From Cacajao melanocephalus (lineage: Eukaryota > Chordata > Mammalia > Primates > Pitheciidae): a stretch of 64,000 nucleotides of DNA. Below, in pieces: positions 40,619 through 52,370 of the stretch; the stretch's first letter is position 1; every line of letters begins with the position of its first letter. The stretch spans positions 62,001-126,000 of the forward strand of contig CAUYLG010038486.1 in the NCBI GenBank assembly GCA_963573385.1, in the 5' to 3' direction. The translations under genes and the position numbers were made by a program. The notes under the pieces were generated by a model. It worked only from the letters and a program-made list of their open reading frames with translations. It searched no databases and was not told the origin of the DNA.

Positions 40619-40914
40619 GGCTGGGCGCAGTGGCTCACGTCTGTAATCCCAGTACTTTGGGAGGCCAAAGCATGCAGATCACTTGAAGTAAGGAGTTTGA
40701 GACCAGCCTGGCCAACATGATAAAACCCCATCTCTATTAAAAATACAAAAATTAGCCAGGTGTGGTGGCAGGCGCCTGTAATCCCAGCTATCTCCGAGGG
40801 TGAGGCAGGAGAATCGCTGGAACCCGTGAGGTGGAGGTTTTAGTGAGCCAAGATCGCGCCACTGCACTCCAGCCTGGGCAACAGAGTGAGACCCCATGTA
40901 AAAAAAAAAGAAGT
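40619..40914 (+). mobile_element. Alu, full length, 14-bp TSD
   Basis: Sense Alu from 'ggctgggcgcagtggctcac' to an A10 tail. TSD: aatagtcttaaact (40605-40618) and aatattcttaaact (40915-40928), one mismatch. Confidence 0.96.
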
Positions 40915-41007
40915 AATATTCTTAAACTCCTCCTGGGTAAATAAATGATTATGGCTGGATTTGGGGTCAAAGGAGAAAGAGGAATCAGGAAAATGTTAGA
41001 GTCTGGA

Positions 41008-41365
41008 AGTCAGCAAATACTGAGCACTTTCTGCATGCCGGGCTGCCCTTCCAGGTGTGGTGGAGTGGGGTGGGGTAGATAGGGTGGCTGTCAAACACTC
41101 AGCAAGACAGACAGCACCTATATCTTCTAGTGCAAAGGCGGGAAGCAGGAGGGATAGTAGAAACTGGAACAGATAAATCAGTAAGCTGATTTCCTATAAC
41201 GGTAAATGCAGCGGACATAATCGGACCTGTGGCTACCATAGGGGGCATGGACACTGCTTTTCTGAGGTGACATTTGAGTTGAAAGGCTAAGAGCCTGAGG
41301 GCTGGGTGGGGTTATCCTCTCAGCAGTGGGAAGGTTGGGAAGGAGGCTGAGTATATGGAAGAGAT
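41008..41365 (-). mobile_element. L2 3' region
   Basis: Reversed L2: 'gagcactttctgcatgccgg', an 'agacagacagcacc' block, then 'tctgaggtgacatttgagtt' followed by 'gaaaggctaagag'. Diverged. Confidence 0.6.
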
Positions 41366-41709
41366 AATAGAACTCAAACACAACGGGAACCTTCAATGTT
41401 AGATGATAAATCAGGTCCATACTGGGAAGATCTTTTTTGCAAGTTTTCCAGAAAAGTGAATCAAACGTTAATAGGCCTCCAGCTGGTTTTAATTACCTTT
41501 TTGTGGGGCTGCCAAACAGGGTATTAGTCGTAGACTTGACAATAAGGACTTGTGGATTTTTCTCAGAGATATTAATGGATGGAGTAATTTTGCATTTGAA
41601 ATTTTATTTTTAAGCTACGAAAATAACATGTAAACGAAGTTAGAGAAATAAGAAAAATCACTTAGCTTCTCACTATTCTAAGAGCCCTGTTATCTATTTT
41701 GTGTATTTA

Positions 41710-42051
41710 TTTTATTTTCTTTGTTTCTTTCTTTTCTTTTCTTTCCTTTTCTTTCTAGACTAGGTCTCACTCTGTCACCCAGGTTATAGGTTATAGTACA
41801 GTAGTATGATCCTGACTCACTACAGCCTCCACCTCCTGGGCTTAAGTGATCCTCTCACCTCAGCCTCCTAAGTAGCTGAGACTGCAGCTGTGTGCCACCA
41901 TGCCCAGCTAATTAAAACATTTTTTTTTTTGGCAGGGACAGAGTCTCCCTATGTTGCCCAGACTGGTCTTGAACTCCTGGGTTCAAGCAGTCCTTCTGCC
42001 TCATCCCCCAAAGTGCTGGGGTGACAGGCATGAGCCACCATGTCTGGCCTG
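41710..42051 (-). mobile_element. AluJ-like copy with pyrimidine-rich tail
   Basis: Antisense old Alu with a (TTTTC)n-type tail at 41711-41755, an extra T10 run in the middle (41921-41930) and a small ggttatag tandem duplication (41784-41799). Flanks share ttttgtgt.ttt.tt. Confidence 0.93.
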
Positions 42052-42186
42052 TTTTGTGTGTTTCTTATCAGTCTGTTTCATGTATATGATTGCAGATAGT
42101 TAATATATCACCCTTTGAATGTATGACAGGCATTTCCCCAATACTTCCTTAAACTTATATACCATACTTATACATTTTAATAGGTA

Positions 42187-42840
42187 CAATCAATTCTTAT
42201 TATTTGCAGTAGTTACGGTCTGTTAAGTCACTGTGAACACTGAACTAGCAAATACTAAACAGTGGCTGCTAAGGGAAATAGAAGATTAGGTTCCTGCAGG
42301 TATCTGATTACATTTTTTATACCAATCAATATATAACCTTGTTTTATGTGTGCTTCTGTTTAAAGACACCATACTTAATGTACTAACATATTGTTGGTTT
42401 ATTCACATTGAACTACAGCCAAAAGTGCTATCACCCATACCTGAACAGAGCTTATGTAACACATGGATTTTTTTTCTGTGAAGTGCATCACAGCCTTCTT
42501 GTACTTAGGACACTAGCGAGCACTTCAGCACCGTGCTTTGGGGGTGTTTTAGACAGCAACGTCACCCGCAAAAAGCACAAGGATGTGAAAAACATAGCAC
42601 TAAATAGACCACGAAAAGGACCCTTTATAACAGCCCGAGAGCTAGAGCAAGAAGGCCAAGCGTGCCCTTGTTCAACCTTAGCTAGGCACATGTGTGTCAG
42701 TGATTCAAATTTTTTGCCACCCTACACAGATTCTCAAATGACCACAAAAGTGCCACAAATATTGATTTTTGAGGTCACAAATACATTTTATCATTTAGAT
42801 GAAATTCATAATTATGGAATCTGTGAATAAGGAGGATCAG
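42187..42840. mobile_element. Tc/mariner-type DNA transposon remnant (Kanga-like, tentative)
   Basis: A 654-bp element bounded by TA dinucleotides (42185-42186 and 42841-42842). The first ~25 bases are a degenerate inverted match to the last ~25 (caatcaattcttattatt against tgaataaggaggatcag). Interior blocks such as 'cttgttttatgtgtgcttct' match a repeat I recall as TcMar-Tc2/Kanga-like. The 140-codon frame at 42408-42830 does not look like a transposase. Confidence 0.6.
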
Positions 42841-42842
42841 TA

Positions 42843-43369
42843 TATTATTCTTCAGACTGTACCATGAAACTGAATCATGAATGGCTCACCTTTGGAAGCG
42901 TACACAGACACACTCTTACTCTAGTGTTTGCAGAGTCCTCATAATACCTCCTCACTCCCCACCCCAAACAAACCAAATCCTGAAAAAAAAAAAAACAACA
43001 CTACTGCAGAGTAGTTCAGAAGCATTGGGGAGGGGAGAAACAGTCCTTTGTGTCTCAGTAGGGAATAATGGTGATAATATCACCTTACATTTATGAGGGG
43101 CTTTAGCATTTGTGAGCTTCTTTGATGTAGTTCAGTTTCCCCAGAAAAAGGCATAAATATGAATTGTTGGTAATCATACCTGATCTTATCTGAAATGACT
43201 ATTGGACGTTTTGCCCTCTGGAGAAATCCAGGGTGTGAGTTTTGATCCTTACTTTGACCAGTACCTGCTTGGTGAGAATTGCTATCCCATTGGAGAGCAC
43301 AGTTCCCCTCATATGACCCACAAATGCATGACAAAACCACCCACATTTTCACCATCGAAGATCAAGAAA
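42843..43369. other. Unique DNA, no gene seen
   Basis: A12 run near 42982. No repeat or exon recognised. Confidence 0.4.
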
Positions 43370-43588
43370 CATACGGTGTAGTGGAAAGAGTATGGCTTTT
43401 GCAGGCAGAAAAACTGATTTTGATTTCCTAGTTTTACCCCTGCCTCAGCTGTGCAACTTTGGGCAAGTTGTAAAGCCTCTCTGAACTTGCAATTTCTCAT
43501 TGCTCTAATGGGGACATTAATGACTTCACTCCTATGTCTTGTTGTGAAGATTTAATAAAGTCATATACTTAGCCACTTTCCTTATTAT
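43370..43588 (+). mobile_element. MIR, nearly complete
   Basis: Sense MIR: 'ggtgtagtggaaagagtatg', 'cagctgtgcaactttgggca', 'cctctctgaacttgcaattt', then a 'gttgtgaagatttaataaag' block. Confidence 0.82.
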
Positions 43589-46500
43589 ACTTCTGATAGT
43601 ACCTCTGTTGACAAGGAGCTTATCAATAGATCCTTAGAGAAAATCAATGAGTCATCTTGACAGTGACCTTTGTTTCCCAGCAACTTGGCCTGGAGATGAT
43701 CACTCTCAATAATACCATTATCAAATAACCAGTGTGGATTGGGTTTTGCATCCATTGAGTGTCTAAGCAAATGTCACTAATTTTATTCTTCCAAAACATG
43801 TTATTTTTCTCTGGTGTGAGAACCACTAATGTTCCAAAGTAAACATTCATGAAGTATCCCTTAGATTTTTTTTCTAACCTTGACCGGGGTATTGACAAGC
43901 TTTATGTCTGTGTTAGCTGTTGAATAAAGCCATAGAAGAGGCTTGCTGAATGTAACAGACCAAGGTCAAAGGGGTGTGGGAAGAGGCTAGTGCAACACTG
44001 GTGCCCATTTGCTCCATGAGAAAAGTGAAATATAAGGAAATTGCTTACACAGAAGGATCTTGAAACTCTGGAACGCCTCCCCAAGACGTTGAATTACTGG
44101 AGTGGAGAAATAAAAAGATTCCCTTTCTCCTGATAATTTTGCAACTAAATGAGAACATGTGAGTCCTTTATAAAGTATGTTTTGAGATGTAGCTTACACC
44201 TTACAACAGTTTCTGACATGCTTTGTTTTTTAAAAGTCCGTGGGAAGTTAGCAAGTGAATCCCAACTGCTGGAGTGCCCATCACGGGTCAGTTTCAACCT
44301 CACTATGGAAGAGATAATGGGTCAGCAGTCTCAACACCAAACTCCAGGTCCAAGTGGCTATTTCCTTTTGCACTTCGATAGCTGGTGTTTGCCTAAAAGA
44401 AAATGGTATTTCTTTGGGCTGACTGGGCTTTTGAGATTGCCCTGAGACCAGTGATCTCTGTACCCTGATGTGAGGTGTAGTCTTATTTCTCAACTAGGTA
44501 GAGGGAAACTTTCACGTAAACACGTTTGGAACATTTTTCCATTCTTGTGTGAATGTCCTGTATATTTCTGATGATTCCTATGGTTTAAGTTGGTGTTATG
44601 TATAAAATTTTTCTTTTGGTGCCACAAAGAAAAATTAGTACTGGGGCAAAGGATCTCTCAGCAAAGCAGTTCTTTTTACTTCATGCAGAAGGGGTACTCC
44701 CACTAGCATTCTTGCCACGAGAGTACAATGAAAAAAGGAAAGCAGACATATTTATTTCTTATGCATTTGAGGTCATCCTTACTGCTGTGTCTGATCTCCA
44801 TTGGCTGGAGCCAGGCCTCACAATCTAAACTAAAACCCGATTGTCTAATAACTTGAAACTTTTCTAAACAGGTAAAGGCAATGGAGAGCTGGGACATGCC
44901 TGTGAGCACGTCCAGCACGGATATCTTGGTTAAAGTACAAGGACTTAGAATATACTACGTGCCTGTAAGCATGTTTGACAGCTACATAGGATAGGGCTTC
45001 TAGCAAAAAGGCAAGAAAGTTTTGAAGAAAGTGTTTAAAACAAACTATTGTTTCTAACGCGAATTTTTCTTAAGAAAGGAAACTTTGAAGAGGAACTTTT
45101 TTACTTCCCACAGTTGGTAACATATAGCCATCCTTAAGCCTGGGACAGTCACAAAACTGATGATCCTGCTGTTTTTCATCATTGTCACTAAAACTCATTT
45201 GAATGGCCAGTTGTTCGTTATGTTGTGCAGCTCACAGAACAAGGACAGCAAAATGCATCTGATAGACCTTCTTCGAGCTTGCAGTCTATAACAGGTATCT
45301 GGGTAGGAACGGTCAATTTGTTTTCATGAGGCTATTCTTCAGTCATGTGCTAATACTCATGCTGTGGATTCAGTAGGAAAATTGAAACTGGAGAAGTCTT
45401 GTGGTGAGGCCAGCACACTTTTGAATAGCAAGACGATCCTCTTAAACATTAATATTTACCTTGGCCAAGGTGAATCAGTATCTTGTTTCCTTCTGTTAAC
45501 TTGCAGTGGGTACGCAAGTCAGTAAACAGTCTGACAGTGAGAAATCTAGTAGAGACATGGAACTGAGACACGAAAATTCCCATAAATGTGTTTTATTTCA
45601 ACTGGATGGAGTGGGAAAGTTGGAGGAGATAGAGAAGCTACAGGTAAGTTCTGGTCCCTACTGTAAATGTTCCCCTGGCTACTAGCAAGATGAAACTTAG
45701 GCACTAGTTGAGAAAAACAGTTTAATTGTGCATTGAGTTTCAGCATGATGTAATACCAGCTTCAATAATGAACTAGTGAGCTTGTTTTAGGTAGTCCTAG
45801 TAGGCCTTGAGCTACAAGACAGCATCTTTGCATCTCCAGAATTTAGTGGAGTTGACTGACACATCATGAATTCTCAATATATCTTAGCTGAGTTGAAGCC
45901 AAGGTGGTCAGAGAACAAGGGTAAGACACAAGAGCAAAAAGGCCTGAAGACAGGGAGTCACGTGAAAGCATTGTCCTGTGAGATCCTCAATATTAGATCC
46001 AGGTGAGGGATTGTTGACGTCAGATGTGGAAGGAAATACCTTGTTTATTCAGGGAGCCAGAAACAGAGCAGGAGGAGGTGGTGGGGTAGCTGCAGAGTGG
46101 CAGGCTCTGAGGCTCCAGGCTAGTGAGGGAGCCAACTCAAATGAAGATTGGGCCGGAGGGAGCCTGGCACAGTTATGAACGTCCTTTAAAGACAGGGCAG
46201 GGAAAGGAAGTGGATGTGGAGGTGAATATTCCAGATCTGACACCAGCCAAGCCAGGCTGTGACTGGTCTTCAGTTAAGAAATGTGTCTTATGTAAATGTG
46301 TCTACTTTGAGCATTTCAAAAATTCCTCTTCCTTCCTCTCCTCAGTTTTCCTATAAAAGTTTCTTTAAAAAACTCAACTTGGTCTGGGCTAGACCATTAG
46401 GAAAAAAACATTTACCCAAACCTAGGCCAGGGCAGAACAACTGGCCTTGTGATCTGGGAGCCCAGGTACGAAGTCACAGGCACCATCTTAGTCTGACTTC

Positions 46501-46756
46501 CTTCCCTAAAGGAGTGAGCAGAGCGGGGCAAGCAGCAGGTTCAAGACACAGGTGTGGAGAGGCTCCGAGGAGCCCAGGAGGGCACAGGCCAGGGCCACAC
46601 CCTCAGCTTGAGGCTGTCTGAAAGTGTCACAAGTTCTCCAGCTCTCACATTTGTCTTCAGGATTCATGTTTCCTCTACGTGAATGTCTTCAGACAGTAGA
46701 CACAGAGAATCGAGGGTGTAGGTAAGGGGTGGACAGAGATGTGGCCAGTCACTGGG
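43589..46756. other. Unique DNA, no gene seen
   Basis: About 3.2 kb with no clear interspersed repeat. Open frames (44149-44445, 46259-46621) show no domain. 46440-46620 is locally GC-rich but not a CpG island. Confidence 0.4.
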
Positions 46757-47170
46757 TGTATTAATTTTCTCTTGTTACGTGTATTGATTGGGTGTGGCTG
46801 CCATAAGAAAATACCACAGCTGGGTGGCTTAAATGACAGAAGTGTATGTCTCATGATTCTGGAGGCTGGAAAGCCTGAGATCAGGGTGCCAGCATGGTTG
46901 GTTTCTGGTGAGGGCTATCTTCCTGGCTTGTAAACAGCCACCTCCTTGCTGTGTCCTTACTGGGTAGAGTGGGGGAAGAGAGAGACAGAGACAGAGAGAA
47001 AGTTTCCCGGTATCTTCTTTTAATGACATGAGTGTCATCATGAGGGACCATCCTTATGACCTGATCTAAACCTAGTTACCTACCCAAAGGCCCCATCTCC
47101 AAGTAACATTACCTTGGGGGTTAGGGCATCAACATTTGGATTTTGGGGGGACACAGTTCAATCCATAGCA
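46757..47170 (-). mobile_element. MLT1-type (ERVL-MaLR) LTR
   Basis: Antisense MLT1-type LTR from TGTATTAATTTTCTC to 'cacagttcaatccatagca', through 'ccacagctgggtggcttaaa' and 'gaccatccttatgacctga'. A short GA-rich repeat lies at 46977-47001. Confidence 0.8.
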
Positions 47171-47737
47171 CTACACATAACAAATTACCACAAACATAGT
47201 GGCTTAAAACAACCACATGCATTATCTCACTTTTTCCATGGGTCAGGAACCTGGGCGTGGCTTAGCTGGGTCCTCTGCCCGGGGGCTCACCAACCTGCAG
47301 TCAGATGTCGCTGGAGCTGCAGTCTTATTTGAGGCTTAAGGTCCTCTTTCAGGCTCTTGTGGTTGTAGACAGAATTCAGGGTTTTGTTTTTAGGTTTTTG
47401 CATTTGTATATCTTCTAGTGGTTTGCCTCTTCCCGGGCAGCAGGAGGAAAATATTTCTCATTTCTAGACCTTCTTTTAAGGAGATCACCTTATTGGGTCA
47501 GACCCACTCAGAACAATCTCCATTTAGATGAACTCAGAGTCAGCTGAATGGGGACCGTAATGATATCTACAAAATTGCCTTCAGCATTGTAACCCGGCAT
47601 TCACAGGACTGCTGTCTGTTGTGATCACACGTTGCACAGGCCACACTCAAGGGAAGGGGGTTATATCAAGCATGTTACAGCAGGGAACAGGAATCTTGGG
47701 GGTCATCTTAGAATTTCAGCCTGCTACAGTGGACAGG
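47171..47737 (-). mobile_element. Second old LTR-like repeat, abutting the MLT1 LTR
   Basis: Starts 'cacataacaaattaccacaa' and 'catagtggcttaaaacaacc', continues through 'gcgtggcttagctgggtcct', and ends 'tcttagaatttcagcctgct'. Same general class as 34178-34700; subfamily unresolved. Confidence 0.55.
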
Positions 47738-48599
47738 AGAGAGTTTGCAGCCAATGCCTGTTTATTCTTTCCATAAAAGCAGAGGGATTTAACAGACTGT
47801 AATTTGGGGGAGGGTGCGTTTGGAGAGCAGGATCAAAAATATTATTTTAAGTATTTGTGGCTGGTGTCCTCAAGTCGTGAGAGAACAGAAATGGCCACTA
47901 AATACAATCTAAAGGTAAAAGCTTAATTGTAGTGGTTCAGGATGAAAATTTGGATTTATAAAAACAAAAGTGTTTTGATACGGCAATTTGCTGGGAGTCA
48001 TTTCAGAGCCTACCCTGGTGAGAAGGGGCGTGAATAAATAGGAGCTCATTTCCAGTGTTGGAGGTTCTCGTACAAAACCTGCGTGTTCACCTGTAGGTAG
48101 CCGTGCCTGTTGGAGAAAGGCCCAGTTATTCCTAGTCCAGATTGCTCTCAACCTGGAGGGCAAAATTAGAGAGCAGACGTCTGTCTATGTCACATTTAAA
48201 GAGTCAGAGGAAAAAGTATCTGTGATTTGGGGTATTACTGCCCTGCAGAGAGGTCTATCTTTTAGGCCTTCGCCTGTCAATGTGTTTGTTTGTTTTTGTT
48301 TTTTAACATGCATAAAACATAGAATATCTTCTGGGCAGAAAATGTTGTCTCTAGTCACTTGTCCTCCCTGGCTTTTGTTCCCTGAGGGCTATTTAAACCA
48401 GGTCTCACTTAATTCAGTTAAACAGTGTCTGCTTTGAAAAAACAAATGCTTTTTTCCTTCCATTATAAACTAGAGGTCTTCATTGTCAAAAATAATAGAT
48501 AAGAAGAATTAAAAAAAAAAAACCCTGGTAACACTATGCAAAAGTGCATCAACATTTTGCTATGTGTCTGTCCATACATTTCTGTAATCTAGCGCTTAC
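47738..48599. other. Unique DNA, no gene seen
   Basis: No assignable repeat. Minus frame 47909-48163 has no domain. Confidence 0.4.
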
Positions 48600-48935
48600 A
48601 GATAATTTCTACTTTCAATGAAAAGTTATAAATTCTAAAACTATAAATTTGATTATAAATTTATGAAATAGATAAAATATCGTTAATGCATAAAGTATGT
48701 AACTATATAAATATATAAAGAATTATAAGTTAGGGAATTCAGTTTTCACAATATATTTTTCATTTAGATATATGATGTGGACATTTCTGTATGTTAACAG
48801 ATAGTTTTCTACAATAGCAGTTTGTTTTCATAGCCACTTAGATATTCCTTTATTTATTTAAATACTCTTATGTGGGCTATTTTCAATTTCACAGATTGAT
48901 GGGTTGCTATTGAGGGACATCTACGTTTGATCAGT
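48600..48935. mobile_element. Possible very old LINE fragment
   Basis: AT-rich sequence whose second half ('ttatttatttaaatac', 'gggctattttcaatttcaca', 'gatgggttgctatt') vaguely follows the pattern of old L1M/L2 copies. Weak call. Confidence 0.25.
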
Positions 48936-49599
48936 AAGCTGTTCTTCCTGATTGAGATCTTGTTGCCTTCACCCAGAGGGTCTAATGTTCATTGATTCAG
49001 TGCTTGCTGCTTGCAAAGGCAAAACTGTTGCTTTAGATTTACTTTTTCCGTGGCCAGTTCCCAAGGCTACATGCAGAGTTTTTAAATACCCCTTTTGTGA
49101 GCTAGAAGACCTAATAAACAAACCACTTTGTTGAGACTGTGAATATTAGCACTGGCACAGTTTCTTAATTTTACTGCACATTTGCAGACATCATGAGGCT
49201 GAGAAGTGGTCCAGCTGCACCTTCGTTTCACACATTGACTCTGTACAGCTTTGTGAATTGCTATTTTTCTTTCCCTTCTAAATAGGCTGCTGGTGGCAAA
49301 AATCTGTTTAAACAAAGGTAAACAACCATCAGTTTAAAGCCCAAACTTCGAAAGTTAGAGGTTTAACCTATTAGACACCCAGACTTTTTGCATATGTGAA
49401 GAGTATTAGGATTAATGGGGAAAGGGGCACTTGGATATTGGTGAGTCTTTAGTCAGTGAAGAGAATACAATTCCATGCTAGAGACAGTCATAAAGAGAAG
49501 TTTTTGACACAGTGCTGTATTTTGCATAAATGCTGAAAACAGACCCATAGAAAGAATGTAAATCAACGTTATTGATCTCTCTTGATCCAATTGAGTCTA
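48936..49599. other. Unique DNA, no gene seen
   Basis: No repeat or exon recognised. Confidence 0.4.
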
Positions 49600-49755
49600 C
49601 ATTTTGAAAGCTCCTTTTTTGGCTTTTGGAAATACATGGTGGCATTTTTGGTTGTTATCGTAATGGGAAGGGGGATGTTACTAGCACTGAGTGCCCAGGG
49701 ACCCTGGAATTTGCAGGAAAATCCTGATCAATGAAGAATCATCAACAATATCAAC
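49600..49755 (+). mobile_element. MER5A (hAT-Charlie), partial
   Basis: Blocks 'ggcatttttggttgttatcg', 'ggggatgttactagcactga' and 'cccagggaccctgg' follow the order of MER5A. The ends are worn. Confidence 0.6.
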
Positions 49756-50276
49756 ATGGCCTGGTTGAGCATCTCTAATCACTTCAGAAATTGTTCGTTT
49801 CTTCTGAGGCATGGGGCAGACAACAGGAAACTATGGCCCTGAATTTTTTTCTAAGCTTCCTAGAAATTGTCTAGTGCCATTTCCCTCCCCCATTTCTCAT
49901 GGAGGTTCTGCATAACTGAGGCTAGAAGATATTGGTCGATGGAAAGAGCTTTGGTTCAGGGGAAAGTAGGACAGTAGTTTAAAGTCTAATACTGCTCTCC
50001 ATCTACGCTTGGCCTCCACAAGTTGAGTCATTTTTTCTGATAAAACCTGTCTGGTTGTTTGTCTCAGAGACCAGCTGTTGAAAGGGCGGAAATCATCCCG
50101 TACTGCCCAGCTGTTAGCTCAGCTATCCTCAAGGGAACCCACTCTTTGCCAAAAGAGTCTCAGAAAAGGCCAGAGAGGGGGAGTTGCAGGGAACATTGAC
50201 TCAGGCTTAAGATTTATTTTCAGGCTGTTTTATTCCCTTAGGTGTGAGTGGAAGCAGAAGCTACCTACATCATGGT
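49756..50276. other. Unique DNA, no gene seen
   Basis: No repeat or exon recognised. Confidence 0.4.
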
Positions 50277-50470
50277 TGGTCTCGGAATGCCAGAGCTGCA
50301 GGGGGCCTGGGAGACCACCTGGTCCCACCTCTTATTTTATTTCCTAAGAAAAGAGATATAAAGAGGTTCAGTGACTTGTCCGAAGTCACAGAATCAAGTA
50401 GTGACAGAGCTAGGTCTAAAACCCAAGCCTTTTAATTCCAAACAAGGCATTCTTTCTGCTATGCCAGCAA
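50277..50470 (-). mobile_element. MIR or MIR3
   Basis: Reversed MIR: 'gaggttcagtgacttgtccg', 'aagtcacagaatcaagtagt', 'gacagagctaggtctaaaac' and 'ctttctgctatgcca'. Confidence 0.75.
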
Positions 50471-50958
50471 CTACCCCTTTGACTTCTTACTTCTTAATGA
50501 AGCTGTGCTGACTTTCTTTCTAGAATGTCTCCCCACCCCCATGAGGTATTGCATCATTATTACATCCAAACCTTGTGTAGTTTCTCATACCATTGGCTTT
50601 ATAGGTAACAAAATAATCTTTTGTGACTAGACATCAAATGTGTCCTATTCATTATCCAATAAGAAGCCATCTACCGTTGTTCAATCATGAAAAAACATTC
50701 AGGAGCATTGCTCTACCTCGTCTTTTGGGAGACAAATACCAAATTAAACTGTTTGGGAATAACTTTTAACATATGGTGGTTGCATGTGTTTTCTGGCAGG
50801 ACCGAAGAATAGCTCTGTTTGCTTGTTCTCATAATAACCTGCTGAGATCACTAGATTCTATTTATGGTCTTTCTTAGAAAGAGAATATTATGGCCTCCTG
50901 TTTTGTTTTGTTTTTTCCTTCCTTAGAAATTCTTCAGTGCTACCAAGTTGAAGAACTG
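50471..50958. other. Unique DNA, no gene seen
   Basis: No repeat or exon recognised up to the left arm of the inverted repeat. Confidence 0.4.
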
Positions 50959-51419
50959 AAGTTCCATTGTTTTAAATAAAGAACCTCGAATTAAGGTACA
51001 CTAAACCACTACCACAACCCCAAAGAAGCAGAGTCTGATGTTTCCTGATTCATTTACAATAGTTTTTCTCTATTCCAGAAGGAATGACAGAACTGTGGCT
51101 AAATGACAGAGGAGATCCACCTGAGGGCAGAAGGACTTAGAGGGATGCTTTTAGGAGAACCTGGACCCCACTGCCAGAGAAATATTTGAGAACCTGAAAA
51201 TATTCCTCTGGTTGTCAGCAGTGCCACAAAAGCATTAACTTGGTAGTATAGTTTTAGCTTTAAACAGTTCCTTCAGAAAAGTTGGAATGAGAGGTTTGCC
51301 TAAAAGTTATAATTGCTGGTTAAGATGAAAGGGCACTGAAGAAGCATATGGATGTGAGCACAGTGTTGCTGGTGATCTGTGGAGTAATTGCAGGGAATGA
51401 GAGAGATGCTTTGAGACTG

Positions 51420-51640
51420 GTGATATGGGCCTAGTTTTCAAAAAGGGGAAAGGAAGATCAATCAATGATGAATTGATGAACTGAAAACAAATCCCCTGGT
51501 AAGCAAATGGGCAAACTATAATCTACTGAATTCACTAAAGAAAAATGGTATTTTATGACCCTCATCATTTTTGCAGTGTTAATAGACTGATAAATCAGAA
51601 ATGCTTAAAAATGTTGTCCTAGATTTAGCGAGGCATGTAA
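51420..51640 (+). mobile_element. Possible ancient non-LTR reverse-transcriptase remnant (L4/RTE-like)
   Basis: The order 'tttgagactggtgatatggg', 'ttttcaaaaaggggaaagga', 'gaattcactaaagaaaaatg' and 'tgttaatagactgataaatc', followed by a codable LDL-like stretch (about 51619-51637), resembles ancient mammalian L4/RTE-type elements. Frames are broken, and the call rests on memory of the consensus. Confidence 0.35.
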
Positions 51641-51644
51641 TACA

Positions 51645-51710
51645 GACAACAATAAAACAGTTAACATTTATTAAGCTCTTATTATGTGAAAGTATCTCTT
51701 CTAAATTAAT
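51645..51710 (-). mobile_element. MIR end fragment
   Basis: 'gttaacatttattaagctct' and 'tattatgtgaaag' match the reversed 3' part of MIR. Confidence 0.5.
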
Positions 51711-51793
51711 AGAGAAACATCAGATTCTGCTTCTTTAGGGTAGTGGTTTAGTGTACCTTAACTTCAGGTTCTTCATTTAAAATAATGGAACTT

Positions 51794-52199
51794 GCCCTTC
51801 TTATCTCTCTGGGTTCTAGAAATGTGATTGGAATGAATAACTTGGCTGGAGGCTAGCAATGTGGGATGACAGAGAGCCAACCCTGGTCCTTTACTTCCCA
51901 CTGCTCCAAGACAGTCTCTCCTTAGCAGGCCTTGAAGCTCTTGGATTCTGGTAATATTTAGAGATAGAAGAGGGTTCATTGCCTCAGCTGGTTGAGGTTC
52001 ATCAGACGAAGGAACATGCAGGAGCAGACTGCCAATGACTGCTGCGCTCCCAGTAACTGCTGTTGCTAACTGGCTGGCCATGATGGAGATAAGAAATAAC
52101 TCTGTGGATGTCTGGGAAGTCACTTTCATGTTCATAGCCTGCACATGGTTTTCTTAGCCAGTTTTCAGTTACCATAGCACCATCTTGTATCTGGATTAG
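51794..52199. other. Unique DNA, no gene seen
   Basis: The minus-strand frame 51773-52144 (123 codons) begins outside and ends in the right arm of the inverted repeat. No domain recognised. Confidence 0.35.
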
Positions 52200-52370
52200 A
52201 CGATGGATGAATTAATTTTTATCTATACTACAGTTTTGAAAGGCAGATTGGATTTCTCATTTTCCAGTGGTGTAAAGAACATGAGTGATTTGACCTAAGG
52301 TTACTGCCAGGATCTACAGTGCTGATGTAGAATACGTGCCTTCTGTCTCACTAGTCTGGTGCATAACACG
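52200..52370 (-). mobile_element. MIR
   Basis: Reversed, diverged MIR: 'gtgatttgacctaaggttac' and 'aatacgtgccttctgtctca' in order. Confidence 0.5.

Larger units (their letters stand above)
50959..51793. repeat. Long inverted repeat, ~85-bp arms, 669-bp loop
   Basis: The left arm 50959-51044 pairs with the reverse complement of 51714-51793. The core is a perfect 23-bp match (50991-51013 with 51739-51761, containing gtacactaaaccactacc). Flanking blocks 'aagttccatt.ttttaaat' and 'aaagaagcag.{1}tctgatgtttc' also match, with a few substitutions and small gaps. It could be the terminal inverted repeats of an unassigned DNA transposon, two opposed copies of one repeat, or a local inverted duplication. 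Confidence 0.85.

Noticed and set aside
42408..42830. 140-codon frame
   Set aside because: Lies inside the Tc/mariner-like remnant and lacks transposase features.
46440..46620. Possible CpG island
   Set aside because: GC-rich by eye, but too short and with too few CpGs.
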